This document shows, in pieces, positions 34,001 to 49,000 of a stretch of 64,000 bases of DNA. The notes beneath the pieces were generated by a model. It saw nothing but the letters and a program-made list of their open reading frames with translations, searched no databases and was not told the origin of the DNA. The DNA comes from Patagioenas fasciata. Taxonomy: Eukaryota > Chordata > Aves > Columbiformes > Columbidae. The stretch lies in assembly GCF_037038585.1 (NCBI RefSeq), contig NC_092520.1, positions 4,848,001 through 4,912,000 on the forward strand. The letters are read 5' to 3'. Positions within the stretch are counted from its first letter, which is position 1; each line of letters opens with the position of its first letter. A program made the translations under genes and the position numbers.

Positions 34001-37000
34001 CCCAGCTGAGGTTCCACAGGAAGGTGTCCAGGCGGGTTTGAATGTCTGCAGAGAAGGAGACTCCACAACCTCCCTGGGCAGCCTGGGCCAGGCTCTGCCA
34101 CCCTCACTGAGAAGTTTCTTCTCAAATTTAAGTGGAACCTCTTGTGTTCCAGTTTGTACCCATTACCCCTTGTCCTATCACTGGCTGTCACCGAGAAGAG
34201 CCTGGCTCCATCCTCCTGACACTCACCCTTTCTATATCTGTAAACATTAATGAGGTCACCCCTCAGTCTCCTCTTCTCCAGCTCCAGAGCCCCAGCTCCC
34301 TCAGCCTTTCCTCACATGGGAGATGCTCCTCTCCCTTCAGCATCTTTGTTGCCCTGTGCTGGACTCTCTCCAGCAGTTCCCTGTCCTTCTGGAACTGAGG
34401 GGCCACAACTGGACACAATATTCCAGGTGCGGTCTCCCCAGGGCAGAGTAGAGGGGCAGGAGAACCTCTCTGACCTACTGACCACCCCCTTCTAACCCAC
34501 CCCAGGTACCATTGGCCTTCCTGGCCACAAGGGCCCAGTGCTGGCTCATGCTCATCCTGCTGTACCCAGGACCCCCAGGTCCCTTTCCCCTACACTGCTC
34601 TCTAATAGGTCATTCCCCAACTTACACTGGAACCTGGGGTTGTTCCTGCCCAGATCCAAGACTCTACACTTGCCCTTGTTCATTTCATTCCATTTCTCCC
34701 CGCCCAACTCTCCAGCCTGTCCAGGTCTCTGATGGCAGCACAGCCTCTGGCGTGTCAGCCACTCCTCCCAGCTTGGTGTCCCCAGCAAACTTGCTGACAG
34801 TCACTCGATTCCCTCGTCCAAATCGTTGATGAATATATTGAATAATCCCGGCCCCAGCACTGCCCCCTGAGGCTCTGCACTGGATCCAGGCCTCAACTGG
34901 ACTCTGCCCCATTGACCACGACTCTCTGGCTTCTTCCCTTCAGCCAGTTCCCAGTCCACCTCACTATCCAATCATCCAGACTGCACTACAAAGGCCAAGC
35001 TCCCCTTCCCCACACAGTCAGGGCTACACAGGGAATTCTGCCCTCCCCATATTCTTTACTAACCAGCAAACCATGTGCTGTTCTCCCCAAAATATTACAA
35101 AATCCATATTGTAACAATTTAATATTTGGCTGTCTTATGCACCATTCAATATTCACTCACTTGGAGCTCGGGAGGAAAAAAATAGTTAGAATTGAAGCGT
35201 TACACACCGACAGACATGGAAGAGATGAGAATACTCATAACAGAGTCGTGAAACGCAAACCAAAATGGTTCAACTTACTCTTAGCGGAGGGACCAGATGA
35301 GAAAGACTGTCCCGAAGATACGCGTAGTGTCTGAACGTGTGATCAGAGAACAGGGCGGGCATGGTCGGGCAACTCTTAGCAGCGTTAAAAATCAGAACCA
35401 GCACAGCAATGTCTATTGAAATGGATTGTTAAAGAAAAATAAACACGAAGAAGAATAGCTCCTCGGGGATGGGAGGTTAAAACAACAACTCGACAGGCCT
35501 TTCTTGGCCAGGGATTGTTTAGGAAGTTCTTCACAGTTGGAGGACGCTGAGCAAAACCCAAAGAGGCAGCTGGCTGAGCAGATGAAAACAAACTACAAAG
35601 CGCAAATATTGCAGGATGGGCCATATTGGAGGAAGGATGTTGCTGCCAAGGCGGGACTGCTCAGAGGATCAGGGCCAGCGATCAGAAATGCAGAGCGTGC
35701 TCGTTAGGTGCAGTTTCACTCTTGCTCAAAGTTTACATTCTGCTTACCGGTTTGGGACCCAAACACCATGTAAAATTAAACATTTACCTCCTCAAAATAT
35801 CTCCTGCGTCCTCAGGCTGCCAAGCAGAGAAGCTTCCACTTGACAAACCAATTTCTCCTCTTTGCCCAAAGTCCTTTCCAAATTTTCAGCTGAAGCTATT
35901 CAACTAACTTGATTCAAATTTGCCAAGTGCTTTGAATCAGACAAAACCATGTTTCCATTTACACTGGAAACAAACCATTCACGTCTAACTTGTAGTTTCT
36001 GGCTGCCAGGCCTGTCTTTGCATAATGTATTTTTGTAAAATTTGGTGGCAAGTTACCTCCAGAATATTCTTTACAATAATACTCCTTGTTTCAGTGCAGA
36101 GAGGTGCATTGAGTTAAATACCAGCTTTGTCTCCCACAGTGTTCCTTCAATCCTCAGCTCACAGGATAAGTTTACTCAGATCATTATTCAGCTACCTACT
36201 TAGGGATTAATCTTTTTCTCCACCTGATTCTAGCCCTTTTCAATCCTCACGAGGTATTTATTTACTCTCCATAGAAGTTCTAGCAGATCACAGAAACACA
36301 GAATCGACTGGGTTGGAAAAAACCTCAGAGATCATCCAGTCTAAGCCTTGGTCCAACTCCAGTCCATTGACCAGATCATGGCACTAAGTGCCATGGCCAA
36401 TTTCAGCTTAAAAACCTCCAGGGCCGGTGAGTCCAGCACCTCCCTGGGCAGCCATTCCAATGCCTGACCACTCTCTCTGCACAGAATTGCTTTCTCATCT
36501 CCAGCCTCAATTTCCCCTGGCAGAGTTGAAGCCCATGCCCCCTTGTCCTATTGCTGACTGCCTGGGAGAAGAGCCCAATCTCCCCTGGCTAGAACTGCCC
36601 TTCAGGTCGTTCTAGAGAGTGCTGAGCTCACCTCTAAGCCTCCTCTTCTCCAGACTAAACAAGCCCAGCTCCCTCAGCCTCTCCCCATAGGTCTTGTGCT
36701 CAAGTCCCTTCCCCAGTCTTGTTGCTCTTCTCTGGACCCGCTCCAGCACTTCAATCTCTTTCCTGACCTGAGGGGCCCAGAACTGAACACAATACTCCAG
36801 GTGTGGCCTCCTCAGTGCAGAGTACAGGGGAAGGATCACTTCCCTTGTCCTGCTGACCACGCTGGTTTGGATACAGGACAGGACACCATTGGCCTTCTGG
36901 GCCACCTGGGATAGTCTGTGAGAGAAATAAGCAGCAGCTTCACAAAGGAAGGGAGTTCTTCCAGCCAAACATCTCTCAGCATCAGAAACAACGGTACGTT

Positions 37001-40000
37001 CCGCAATGGCACAGAGAGAAGCAAGGAGAAAGAACAATGGAAAAAATGGTATTTCACATCTCCAAGGCATCTCCTGTTGTTAAGGATAATGGTATAACAA
37101 TAACGGTTTGTATTCTAAAGCACTAGAAGAGCTAACGTTCATAAAACGATTTCTGATTTTGAATTGATGGTAATTTATAGTGTTATAGGGATTCAGCCAC
37201 TGCTGCACGAAGAGATGATACTGTTCTACACACCACACAACAGTGAGGGGAGAAGTTATACCTAAAAAGAAAACAAACAATGAAGACCACGCTTCTTATT
37301 TAAAAGCCAAAGCATCTTCAAAATTAGTGCAAGCCAGACAAATGTTTTCACATCAAAAGACTCCTCTACAAAGCCTAAACCTTGACAAATGGTTCAATAA
37401 ACAGATTATTCATCACAGCATAAAAAAAGACCAATCATACCACACCAGTATTTATGAAGATGGCTCCAGGTAACAGTTATTCCATCACCTGTTGAGTCAT
37501 AAAACCAAGTGCCAAAGGGATTCAGAAATAGCTACGGGATTGTCTGCTACAGTTTGAAATGGTTTAACAAATGTGAACATCAGGAAAATACGAATAAAAC
37601 CTATTACAGTCCAAACAATCAGCTGGTTCCATTAAAAAGATACAGGCTGGGTCATCCATGTCTGGTTCAGGAGTGTCGAAGAACGGGTGCGTGCTCAGCA
37701 GCTCTGGGACCAAGGGAAGCACCAAAGTGGGGTGTCTGCTGCCCAGGAACTTCAAGCATCTGAAAATACACAGAAATGTTTCTCAGCAAACACATAAAAT
37801 ACATTTTAGAGCGTTACTACTTTATGGTCAGCATCAAAACCCTGCTGTCCAAGCCTGCTGTCTCCCTTCATGGCTGAGTATTTGCATTAATCACAGAATC
37901 CCAGAATGTCAGGGGTTGGAAGGGACCTGGAAAGCTCATCCAGTGCAATCCCCCCATGGAGCAGGAACACCCAGCTGAGGTTCCACAGGAAGGTGTCCAG
38001 GCGGGTTTGAATGTCTGCACAGAAGGAGACTCCACAACCTCCCTGGGCAGCCTGGGCCAGGCTCTGCCACCCTCACCATGAAGAAGTTTCTTCTCAAATT
38101 TAAGTGGAGCCTCTTGTGTTCCAGTTTGTACCCATTACCCCTTGTCTTATCATTGGTTGTCACCGAGAAGAGCCTGGCTCCATCCTCCTGACACTCACCC
38201 TTTCTATATCTGTAAACATGAATGAGTCACCCTTCAGTCTCCTCTTCTCCAGCTCCAGAGCCCCAGCTCCCTCAGCCTTTCCTCACACGGGAGATGCTCC
38301 ACTCCCTTCAGCATCTTTGTTGCCCTGCGCTGGACTCTCTGCAGCAGTTCCCTGTCCTTCTGGAACTGAGGGGCCACAACTGGACACAATATTCCAGGTG
38401 TGGTCTCCCCAGGGCAGAGCAGAGGGGCAGGAGAACCTCTCTGACCTACTGACCACCCCCTTCTAATCCACCCCAGGTACCATTGGCCTTCCTGGCCACA
38501 AGGGCCCAGTGCTGGCTCATGCTCACCCTGCTGTCCCCAGGACCCCCAGGTCCCTTTCCCCTACACTGCTCTCTAATAGGTCATTCCCCAACTTATACTG
38601 GAACCTGGGGTTGTTCCTGCCCAGATCCAAGACTCTACACTTCCCCTGTTATATTTCATTAAATTTTTCCTTGCTCAACTCTCCAGCCTAATATTTGATA
38701 GGATCCAAGAAAACTAAGAGGACAGCTTGAAAAAGCAAGCAGTAATAAAAAAATGTTTATTTAAACTGTCCAAGAAATGCTTGACACCTGTAGATATACA
38801 ACCCAAGTGAAGTTTTCATACTAAATGCTAACAAATGAGTGCATATTTTTTTTCTTCAGAAATAAAGGATTGAGGTAAAAACCCAATCAAATAACACAAT
38901 TCAAAAACCCAAACTCCAAACCCAATGTTAGAGTTCACTGCAAGATAAAGTGGACTGAAATAAGCGTTTCTAATAATACCTAAGAATTCCATCTCAAACC
39001 ACGTGTGCTGGATCATCCCTTCCTTTGTTCTTTCTACTGAACAACCAAAAAAAACCCCACCCCATACAAATGTTCATTATTTTTGCTCAGACAGAAGTCC
39101 TTCCAACAGCACAATGCCACGTGCCATGTATCCATGTATCACAACTGACATTAATAACCACTGGCAAATATTACTATTTAATGCAGTGTCAAGAAAGCAC
39201 TAAACAGCAGCTGCATAGAAGAGATGGGGTTTTAAACTGACGACTGAATTGATTATTTCTGGGAATGCTTCGAGTGCTTGTAGGAGAGGGATATTTCCAG
39301 GAGCGGTCATCAGTTCTGGATTCCCAGTACAGCTATCGACAAGCAAGAACAATACAGAGTTTCTACATCAGCCATGAATATGTACAACGCTTAGTGTAGC
39401 CACTACTCCAAATATTTACAGAACAACAGGATTGTGCACCTGCGATACCTGTTCCCTCCTTACCTAGCTTAATATTTCCCTAATGTCTCTATTACTAAAA
39501 TGAATAGAAAAATCCGTAGACACGTGAAGACTCCAAACACACTCACTTCCAGATGGATTCTCTGTCTGTGGGATACTTTGTGAGGTTTTTCAGCAGCTCC
39601 ACCAGTGCCAGATGGATGCCTTCTTTAGTGGAGACGTTGGTGCAACACAACAGTTCATGAAGCGCTTCCCGAATGTCCCTTGAAGAATCCTAAGAAACAA
39701 AACAAAACCAAAACAGACACCTTTGAGCATCAAGATGCACCAGAATCACAGGCTGGTTGGGGTTGGAGGGACCTCTGGAGATCATCCAGTCCAACCCATC
39801 TGCTAACGCAGGGTCACCAGAGCAGATCACACAGGAAGGTGTCCGGGTGGGTTTGAATGTCTCCAGAGAAGGAGACTCCACAATCTCTCTGGGCAGCCTG
39901 GTCCAGGCTCTGGCACCTCACAGTAAAGAAGTTTCTCCTCATATTCAGATGGAACCTCCTGTGTTTCAGTCTGTGCCCGTTGCCCCTCATCCTGTCATTG

Positions 40001-43000
40001 GGCACCACTGAACAGAGTCTGGTCCATCCTCTTGACACCCACCCTGGAGATATTGATCGGCATTGATAAGATCCCTCTCAGCTTCTCATCTCCAGGCTGA
40101 ATAGCCCCCGCTCTTAGTCTCTCCTCCTAAGAAAGATGCTCCAGACCCTTAGCATCTTTGTAGCACATTTAAAGGGAGCAGTTCCTGTTCCTTGGCTGAA
40201 TTAGCACTAGAGGTATCTGAAAATCAGCGCATATTTCCAGTTATCGTAGCTGAGCACAGACGAAGTGACACACCAGCCAACTGCTGCAGGGTCTTCTGCT
40301 GGTCTCATCCATCCGTATGCTTCATTTACTGGGATGAATGGGAAGAGCTTCACCTCTGACCTGCTCAAACAGGGCACGAGTCACTGTTTGGTTTGGGTGA
40401 TGTTGTACCCTCAGGTGCAGTAAGGAAGGCACTGGGTAACTCAGCAAAACTATCGCCAAAGATTGTTTTACCCTCTTTTGGAGAAGCTGGGGAAGGGGCT
40501 GGAGCACAAGTGTGATGGGAGCAGCTGAGGGACCCGGGGGGTTCAGCTGGAGAACAGGAGCTGAGGGGAGACCTTCTGATCTCTGAACTGCCTGAAAGGA
40601 GCTTGGAGCCAGGGGGAGTCGGGCTCTGTTCCCAAGGAACAAGCACCAGGTCATTGGAACAGGCTGCCCAGGGCAGTGGTGGAGTCACCATCCCTAGAGG
40701 GACTGAACAGACACATAGATAAGGTTCTTAGAGACATGGGTTAGTGCCAATGTTAATGGTTGGACTCAATGATCTTAAAGGTCTTTTGCAACCAAAATGA
40801 TTCTATGATTCAACATCTGAAGCTCAGTTCCACAGGCCCTGACTCAGTCACCAGCCTCTAGAGGGTTTGTTTAAGTGTTGAGGACACATCAATGGCCAGA
40901 CAGATCAACAGTGACCATCTACAGTATAAAAGAACTTGACCTAACTATGGATTTATGGATGGATAATTAAAAAAACAACCAAAACACATTCTTACAAGTT
41001 CAGTGAGGAACTTTGTAATAATGGTATGGGACCACTAATATACTGTTTCTAAAGTGACACTGCACCCATTGTCTTTTTTAAGCCAGGGTGACGTACAGAG
41101 GAGTTCATGCAATCTCCAAGCAGTATTTTCAGAAGTGCTATGGTTGAACCCCAGCTTAATTCATTGCATCCCTTCTGCCAAAAACCACCTTGCCGTTCCA
41201 CATCAGCGTGTTACACTTCCTTGCTGTCAGCATTTGTGTGGCATTGCTGGATAGAATGTGAAAATTTGACAGGATACAAGAACTGGATGCATTTCAATGG
41301 CAGATTTGTTTGGTTTTTTTAAAATTATAATTTGCTAAGTATCAACAGCTCATTCATCACTGTCTTACACGAAGGAAGAAAGGGCAGCCCGATTGTAAAG
41401 GCTCTTAAACAACGGCCAACACACACAAATGATTAAAGGATGAAAGCAGAGTGGGGCTTCTCAGCCATTCCTTATATTGGTGGTGGAAAAGAAACTATAA
41501 CCAACAGAGATGCTGTTCTCTAAGAACAGGAATGAAATGACCATGGAGATGGTCTAGGTGCGCTCCACAACCACTGCAGTACAGAGATAAGCAAGGCAGA
41601 GGACTAGGGAGGGACAGAGAGGAGCACAACTCAACAGAAACTGAGATCAGGACCAACAGGAAAACCAGAACACAAAGCCCAGTGAGAAAAGCAAGGACGA
41701 GCTGGTAGTTATTCAGATCAAGTCAAAACAGTTGGATGAAAACACAAGTTACCCCATGAGCAACTGTTCCATATTTACATTCTTGAAACAAATTTAGGCC
41801 CCAAAGTTAATGCTTTTTTTCCATATCCTATATTTTGGTACTGGAAGATGGATCTTACAGAAAGTGAACGCATTTCAGAATGAGACAAATGCATTAAGAT
41901 GTTAATAATTCTCATGCTTTAGCTATTCTAATACCTGATAATAATTATGACAATACCAACCATAATACATGTATGATTTATCACACATGATAAGTCACCA
42001 CAGAAGTTGAAGACAGAACCCCAGTCCAACAATGACATTTTTTATACCTTTCTGTACTAGTCCCCAACTGGAACGAACGTAAATCAACTACATAAAAATG
42101 TGAGGCACCTAAAACTCATTGCTGCGTCTGCAAATTCACATCATACTGCACAGCGTCTGTTACAGACCGATAAAATAGTTTGGTTGGTTAGTTGGTTAGT
42201 TAGTTGGTTAGTTAGTTGGTTAGCTTCTTCCTGGGACACAAGTGAAAGAAGCCACCGATGCCCTGGGCCAAGCAAACCACAGGTGGAAAGATAAAAACCA
42301 GATATTGAGCACTGCCCACTGTGCCGTGGAATGTGAACAGCAAGGAGAAGGATTAGTTTTTCAGTTTGTAAAGATAGCAATGGGATGAAGCTGAGTAAAC
42401 TTCAGGTGAAATAAAGAAATACCCCCTCAAGGCAATTCAGGAGACTAGGGAATAGCTTTCCCAACAGAGATGGTGACTGTGAAGTTGCCTGAAATACCTA
42501 AAAGTAGGTGGATGCGTTTGAATAACAGTAAGTTAAATTGAGCTGTTTCTGTATCTTTTATGTTTTTGATTGTAAACGGTGGGGTAGGTGGAGGATTCAA
42601 CAAACAGCAAACTTCTTATAACTTCCATTAGGAACAGCTGATTTTTCCCAGTATCCACTTAATACTACCAAATAAAGCAGATATTGCTATCCTAATGGGG
42701 GGAGGAGTATTTTCTTCGCTAAGTTTTATTCACATAATACTTGACACATCATGTACCTTTCTGAAGCGCATGTATTTTTGTGTGTATGTATGTAATACAC
42801 GTCACACCGCTCTTTCAATATTCAGGGCTTCAGAAAAATTTGGCCAGAGTTCAGCAAATAAATGAGGTTTGAGGGGAAGCGGTTTGGCACATACGGTTGT
42901 AATCTCCCCTTCCCAGATCAAACCCATCAGCCAGGAAGAGCCAGTGACTCATGGTGTGTCCTGGATCCTGGCTCAGCACCAACGGGGAGGATGCTGGATG

Positions 43001-46000
43001 GAAAAAGCCAAAATTACACCGCAGAGCACGGTAAGAAATTCTGGACAGGCAGATGAGAGGTCTCAGGCTCATGCCCTGTCTCTGTTAGGTGAGCAAAGGT
43101 GTAGACAAAGCAGTGGAGCAAAGGAAACAGAAAGAAAATGGTCCTTGCCCTCTACTCTGCCCTGGGGAGACCACACCTGGAATATTGTGTCCAGTTGTGG
43201 CCCCTCAGTTCCAGAAGGACAGGGAACTGCTGCAGAGAGTCCAGCGCAGGGCAACAAAGATGCTGAAGGGAGTGGAGCATCTCCCGTGTGAGGAAAGGCT
43301 GAGGGAGCTGGGGCTCTGGAGCTGGAGAAGAGGAGACTGAGGGGTGACCTCATTCATGTTTGTCAATATGTAAAGGGTGAGTGTCAGGAGGATGGAGCCA
43401 GGCTCTTCTCAGTGACAACCAATGATAGGACAAGCGGTAATGGGTTCAAACTGGAACATGAGAAGTTCCACTTAAATTTGAGAAGAAACTTCTTCATGGT
43501 GAGGGTGTCAGAGCCTGGCCCAGGCTGCCCAGGGAGGTTGCTGAGTCTCCTACTTTGGAGGCATTCAAGACCTGTCTGGACACCTTCCTGTGGAACCTCA
43601 GCTGGGTGTTCCTGCTCCATGGGGGGATTGCACTGGATGAGCTTTTGAGGTCCCTTCCAATCCCTGACATTCTGGGATTCTGCAAAAATGTGCTCAACAT
43701 GACGCAGGGCCAAGTGCTGCACCACAGAACAAGACACCAGGAAACACTAATGAGGCAACAGCACAGTGATCAAGGGAAGAGTTTTTACCTGACGTTCTTT
43801 TATTTTAGAAGTATTCTGTTGTGCTGGAGATTACAAGCTGCAAGACCTTGGGAGCCTTTGGTGGTATTCAAAGAATAGGAAGAAAAAACAATACAACAAA
43901 AAAAAAGGTGGAGAGTTTCAGCTCAGAAGGGGCTGATTAGCATTATATAATCGTAACACCTCACAGAAAACAGGAATGAGATTTTTTTGTTCCTCCCTCA
44001 GGAATTTCTTACCTCCAAGACAGCTAACACGGTATCCAGCTGGTCTTCCCGCAGCGTGATGTTGTTGGAAATCTTTCTCATCGTGTGGATCGACTGCAAT
44101 CTCACCTCCTCGATCTCATCGTTGAACATGTCGACCAAAAAATCCAGGCATTTCTCCGCAAAAGAAGGTGAGGACTGAGCCAACATGCAGAGGGCTTCGA
44201 CCGCAGCGATCCGAACCTCTGTTAAAACACAGGGGAGAAATTAATTAGCAAACTAGGAGTTGACTTAAAGGGACATACCACCCAACAGCCAGGCCTGATG
44301 TCATTTAAGGATTAGGCTAAGGACAAAAGATGCTATAGAAACCCTCAGGAGGATGGAAACTAAGCAGGGACACGTGCCAACAAGGAGCTCTTCACAGGTA
44401 AATCTTTAGATTAAAATCCTCACCTCTAATCCAGCACACGTTGCCGTCATAACCATATACAGAGGGACTTGTAGGTGAAAAATAGATCTCCCATCCAGCA
44501 ATAAATATTACGCATTTCATCGTGCGCTTTGCAAGCGTAGCTATAACCCTGGTATCATAAGCAAACTAATTTTGGTAATTAAACCCTGCTTGTTTTATTC
44601 TTCCTGACATTTTAATTGCTCAGAGCACTCGCTGCATTTTTAACTTCCTACATAGAACTTTATGAATTGCTGAAAAGCCCCAGAGTATCAGCATGTTGGC
44701 AGTAAACAGAATGAAATTCCTCTGCTTCGTGACTTCAGATCCTCAAAAGACAGCTAAAAGGTGCCTTATTATTAAAATTACCCAGAATTTAAGCAAAAGC
44801 AGCACCAAAAGGTGCCCAGAGTGTATCAATGCTGCAAAACACAGCAGGAATTTGAAGAACATCCAAACATAACAAGCTTAAGTGGAGATAAGGTTCTTCC
44901 TCCCTGCCGCCGTCCTCGCCAGCTTCCACAACATTAATGTGCTGGGATCATATAAATAAGAATTAATCTGATGTCTTGCAAACATTATTGTTTTAAACAT
45001 ACTCTTGTTTTTCATTCAAATCAGCTCATCCTGAATGCATTTACTTTCAACTTGTGTGTAGCTTTTAGGCACGTTGTTCTTCAAGAACATATTTGATTGC
45101 TGATGATTCCGATTAAGCAGCAAAATGCAGACGCAGCAAGACCCCTGCTTGTTCAGTAACGAAGTGTTTGTCACAACTACAAGTCCCCGTGGTCATTAAG
45201 ACCAAGGTATTACAGGAGAAAAACATTTTCCCAATATTATTTCCATAAGCTGACACGCTAATCTAGATTGAAGTTACAACGAGGAATTCAAGAAATGAAG
45301 CAGCGCTGCAATTAAGAAGAGAGCTCAGCAGTATTTAAAAAAACCACAGAGTTCTACATTATTTAAAGATCTGTGTATATTCCACATCTGTTTATGTGAT
45401 CAACAGTGAACAATTATTTATCGTTAGTCAGAAAAAAAGCTGGATTTTTGAGCTTCAGGGAGAGTTTGGCTTTGGGGAAAATGTGCTTTTATTTGCAGGA
45501 GTCATGGAACAATAAAGCAACTTCTACAACACAGGCTACAATGATATTTTTGTCATGATGGTTTTGTATTTTCTAATTTAGCCTCGTCCTTGCAGTAAAA
45601 TTAAAAGCAAATTCAGGAATAATGTTCAGAGCTCAGCAATTTCACGGTTCTATTCAAACACCAGCTGTTCTCAATAGCCTTAAGATATAAAAAAATCTTC
45701 AATCTAGCCACAGCAAAGTTGGGCTGGGAAGGGTAATTTTCATGAGGCCATTGGCATGGTCAATGCTACGGCCAAAGCCAGGAGAGCTCAGAACGTCTGT
45801 GTTCTAGTTTGACACTCATAAATCATCATTTTTAAAAGAACAAACCAAATATAATCAACTGGAAAGAGACCGCGGTCCATTATATGACAAGAGACTAATA
45901 CAATAGTACTGTGGAACAGGTAAATGTGACCCTGGAACACAGGGATTTCCATTAAAAGAAAAAGAATCACAGCATCCCAGAATGTCAGGGGTTGGAAGGG

Positions 46001-49000
46001 ACCTGGAAAGCTCACCCAGTGCAATCCCCCCATGGAGCAGGAACACCCAGCTGAGGTTCCACAGGAAGGTGTCCAGGCGGGTTTGAATGTCTGCAGAGAA
46101 GGAGACTCCACAACCTCCCTGGGCAGCCTGGGCCAGGCTCTGCCACCCTCACCATGAAGAAGTAGTTTCTTCTCATATTGAAGCGGAACCTCTTGTGTTC
46201 CAGTTTGAACCCATTGCCCCTTGTCTTATCATTGGTTGTCACCGAGAAGAGCCTGGCTCCATCCTCCTGACACCCTTTCTATATCTGTAAACATGAATGA
46301 GGTCACCCCTCAGTCTCCTCTTCTTCAGCTCCAGAGCCCCAGCTCCCTCAGCCTTTCCTCACACGGGAGATGCTCCACTCCCTTCAGCATCTTTGTTGCC
46401 CTGCGCTGGACTCTCTCCAGCAGTTCCCTGTCCTTCTGGAACTGAGGGGCCACAACTGGACACAATATTCCAGGTGTGGTCTCCCCAGGGTAGAGTAGAG
46501 CGGCAGGAGAACCTCTCTGACCTACTGACCACCCCCCTTCTAATACACCCCATTGCTAGAGGTGTAAGCAAGACCTCACCTGAAATTTAAGTACCTGAAA
46601 AGATACAGAACCTGTCACTAATATTCAAGAATAACCCCTAAAAGGAGCTGAACCTCTTTAGCCTCTCGCAAAACCAAAGCAATTCAGGAAACCAGTCCTG
46701 AGAGAAGCAACAACTATTTAATCGGAAACCCACCACTGGATAAGAATCAAATGCATATAAACTGACTACGGATAAAATTGGGTTGGAAATCAGAAGGAAA
46801 AAAGTTCTGTTTGTTGTAGCTGTTGGATGCTGAAATATGTTGAAAAATACATGAGTTTGCCTCCATGAGTTCTAACCTTTGTTAGGATGGAAGCTGTTTA
46901 TAAAATGAACGATCACTGGACTCGGTGGGCACAGGTTCCTTGTAGTGCCATGTTTTAAACAACAAATGCTATAAATTTCGCTTTTCCTTCCTGCAGAGAA
47001 AACACTAATTTCAAACAGCAGCAACTAATGTCACCAATTTAGAGCCACTTGCAATTTTTAAATTTAAGTCAATAAGAAATAATAGAACAAATTAGTTTCT
47101 GCATAACATAAGCTACCACTTCTTACCAGGTATTAAAAATTTACTGCTTATAGGAAACTAGTTGGTTTTGGCTACTCAATGGAACATGTCCATCCAAAAA
47201 TTCTGTGCAACACTGTAGAACTTTACACAGTTACACAGGAAGTTCGGACTGGACGATCGGGTAGTGAGGTGGACTGTGAACTGGCTGAAAGGAAGAAGCC
47301 AGAGAGTCGTGGTCAATGGGGCAGAGTCCAGTTGAGGCCTGGATCCAGTGCAGAGCCTCAGGGGGCAGTGCTGGGGCCGGGATTATTCAATATATTCATC
47401 AATGACTTGGATGAGGGAATAGAGTGACTGTCAGCAAGTTTGCTGGGGACACCAAGCTGGGAGGAGTGGCTGACACGCCAGAGGCTGTGCTGCCATCAGA
47501 GACCTGGACAGGCTGGAGAGTTGGGCGGGGAGAAATTGAATGAAATAGAACAAGGGCAAGTGTAGAGTCTTGGATCTGGGCAGGAACAACCCCAGGTTCC
47601 AGTATAAGCTGGGGAACGACCTATTAGAGAGCAGTGTAGGGGAAAGGGACCTGGGGGTCCTGGGGACAGCAGGGTGAGCATGAGCCAGCACTGGGCCCTT
47701 GTGGCCAGGAAGGCCAATGGTACCTGGGGTGGATGAGAAGGGGGTGGTCAGTAGGTCAGAGAGGTTCTCCTGCCCCTCTACTCTGCCCTGGGGAGACCAC
47801 ACCTGGAATATTGTGTCCAGTTGTGGCCCCTCAGTTCCAGAAGGACAGGGAACTGCTGCAGAGAGTCCAGCGCAGGGCAACAAAGATGCTGAAGGGAGTG
47901 GAGCATCTCCCGTGTGAGGAAAGGCTGAGGGAGCTGGGGCTCTGGAGCCTGGGGAAGAGGAGACTGAGGGGTGACCTCATTCATGTTTACAGATATAGAA
48001 AGGGTGAGTGTCAGGAGGATGGAGCCAGGCTCTTCTCAGTGACAAACAATGATAGGACAAGGGGTAATGGGTTCAAACTGGAACACAAGAGGTTCCACTT
48101 CAATATGAGAAGAAACTTCTTCCTGGTGAGGGTGGCAGAGCCTGGCCCAGGCTGCCCAGGGAGGTTGTGGAGTCTCCTTCTCTGCAGACATTCAAACCCG
48201 CCTGGACACCTTCCTGTGGAACCTCAGCTGGGTGTTCCTGCTCCATGGGGGGATTGCACTGGATGAGCTTTCCAGGTCCCTTCCAATCCCTGACATTCTG
48301 GGATTCTGTGGTTTTTGAAACAAATGCCGTATCAGAGATCACAACAGAATGAAAACCCACATAGAGAAATCCATGATTCATTTAAAACACAAAATCAAAA
48401 AACATTAAAAAAAAAATACATACATACATATATATATATATAAACCCCAAACACCACACACAACAGGTAAATGATCTTTTTTGATCAAAAACAACCTCCC
48501 CAAAAACAAAGCTTATCAGCCAGCACACATCTCCTCCTTTAGTCACTCCACAATAAGTTAACACTTACCATACATCTCATCTTCCAGGCCATGAACGAAA
48601 GCCCCACAAGCTCCCGATTCAATCAGGTTCACAGCACCCGTATCGATTTCTTCTTTGGGAGCATCATCTCCCCACTTTCTGCCACTTGAAAACTCCCCAG
48701 AGCTGTAGAGTTCCTTGGCTCGTTCATGTGCCGTGCGCTTCCTCTGTCCAAACAAGTTTATCATTTACGACCACACTAAACCTTAAAGATTATTGAATAA
48801 ACGCTTAAATAGCTTTATCGGATTTTAAAATAGAAGTACCTAGAGGTTTAGACACTGGCAGAGACAGGTAAATGCTAAGGAAAGCATATACTGCCTTCTC
48901 TTTTATGAATACTTCCAATTGCCAGTAACTCTTTTGCACTTCTGATGTTGGGAAAGGATAATAACCGATATATTTTAATTAACATATTCTCAGACAATAA

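Noticed and set aside
47733-48266. A 177-codon open frame, one of several long frames in the CR1 copies (others at 12382-13026 and 49888-50430).
   Set aside because: They are remnants of CR1 ORF2 (or its antisense), 5'-truncated, without a start, endonuclease or complete reverse transcriptase.
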